Assembly (NCBI GenBank): GCA_026993275.1
Contig: JALWUB010000259.1
Span: 1 to 5,540 of the forward strand
Length of the DNA stretch: 5,540 bases
Direction of reading: 5' to 3'
DNA from: Robiginitomaculum sp.
GTDB taxonomy: Bacteria > Pseudomonadota > Alphaproteobacteria > Caulobacterales > Maricaulaceae
Shown here: piece after piece, positions 5,293 through 5,540 of the stretch
Layout of the letters: each line of letters starts with the position of its first letter
Numbering within the stretch: the first letter of the stretch is position 1
Notes under the pieces: model-generated
What the model saw: the letters and a program-made list of their open reading frames with translations, nothing else
Database searches by the model: none
Told to the model about the DNA's origin: nothing
Program-made: the position numbers and the translations under genes

Positions 5293-5540
5293 GCAGCGTC
5301 CGCGCAGGCGCTCTGGAGCCTGGCCAGCGCCGCCTCCAGCGGCAGGCTGGTGCGCGCCCCCGTTGCCCGCTCCTTGATCTCCACCGTGCCGTCCTTGAGG
5401 CCGCGCGGCCCGATGATGAGCTGCCAGGGCAGGCCGATCAGGTCCATGCGCGAGAACTTGGCCCCGGCCCGCTCTTCGCTGTCATCATAGAGCGTTTCGA
5501 CACCGGCCGCCTCCAGCCCGTCATGGGCGGTTGCGCAGGC
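5289..5540 (-). CDS. proS: Prolyl-tRNA synthetase, C-terminal 83 residues (partial)
   Basis: The C-terminal end of class II prolyl-tRNA synthetase, which charges tRNA-Pro in the cytoplasm. The visible part is from its anticodon-binding domain: [20 protein letters not shown], followed by [20 protein letters not shown] and [16 protein letters not shown], then a short tail ending in TGA at 5289-5291. The [15 protein letters not shown] block is highly characteristic of bacterial ProS. The frame is open to the right edge of the window, so the catalytic domain lies beyond it. Its stop overlaps the lolC start by 4 bases, indicating translational coupling in a proS-lolC-lolD operon. Confidence 0.93.
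   Translation of the reverse strand, partial: ACATAHDGLEAAGVETLYDDSEERAGAKFSRMDLIGLPWQLIIGPRGLKDGTVEIKERATGARTSLPLEAALARLQSACADAA

Noticed and set aside
4174..5490. A 438-codon open frame on the plus strand
   Set aside because: Antisense to lolC and proS, His/Arg-rich low-complexity translation, no recognisable domain.

Overview
The window looks like a moderately GC-rich alphaproteobacterial chromosome. The main evidence is the gene order proS-lolC-lolD on the minus strand, which is common in that class, together with a LexA operator of the alphaproteobacterial type (GTTC-N7-GTTC). I cannot place the organism below class.

The right half (3276-5540) is a tight minus-strand operon. It holds the C-terminal end of prolyl-tRNA synthetase (cut by the window edge), then the lipoprotein-release permease lolC (4-base overlap) and its ATPase lolD (8-base overlap). 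LolC and LolD extract lipoproteins from the inner membrane for delivery to LolA. The dnaE gene that often follows lolD in relatives is not here.

Directly downstream of lolD (3089-3245) is the most interesting locus: a 30-codon minus-strand gene for a small hydrophobic protein with a good Shine-Dalgarno site. It lies 20 bases downstream of a perfect GTTC-N7-GTTC box and a TTGACA element. Its size, membrane nature and apparent SOS control recall SidA, the 29-residue SOS-induced division inhibitor of Caulobacter. This is an inference; homology has not been tested.

The middle (1653-2899, minus strand) encodes an exported protein with two retropepsin-like aspartic protease motifs in one chain, followed by a small TM2-domain membrane protein, probably cotranscribed. 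Facing them on the plus strand is a tandem pair of DUF805 membrane proteins (721-1621). A nested hairpin spanning the convergent stop codons separates the two units.

The left end (1 to about 584) is one end of an IS5-family (IS427-like) insertion sequence on the minus strand. Its transposase is split into two frames joined at an A7 slippery run, and its start codon sits in a 7-bp hairpin whose loop is the ribosome binding site. The IS continues beyond base 1.
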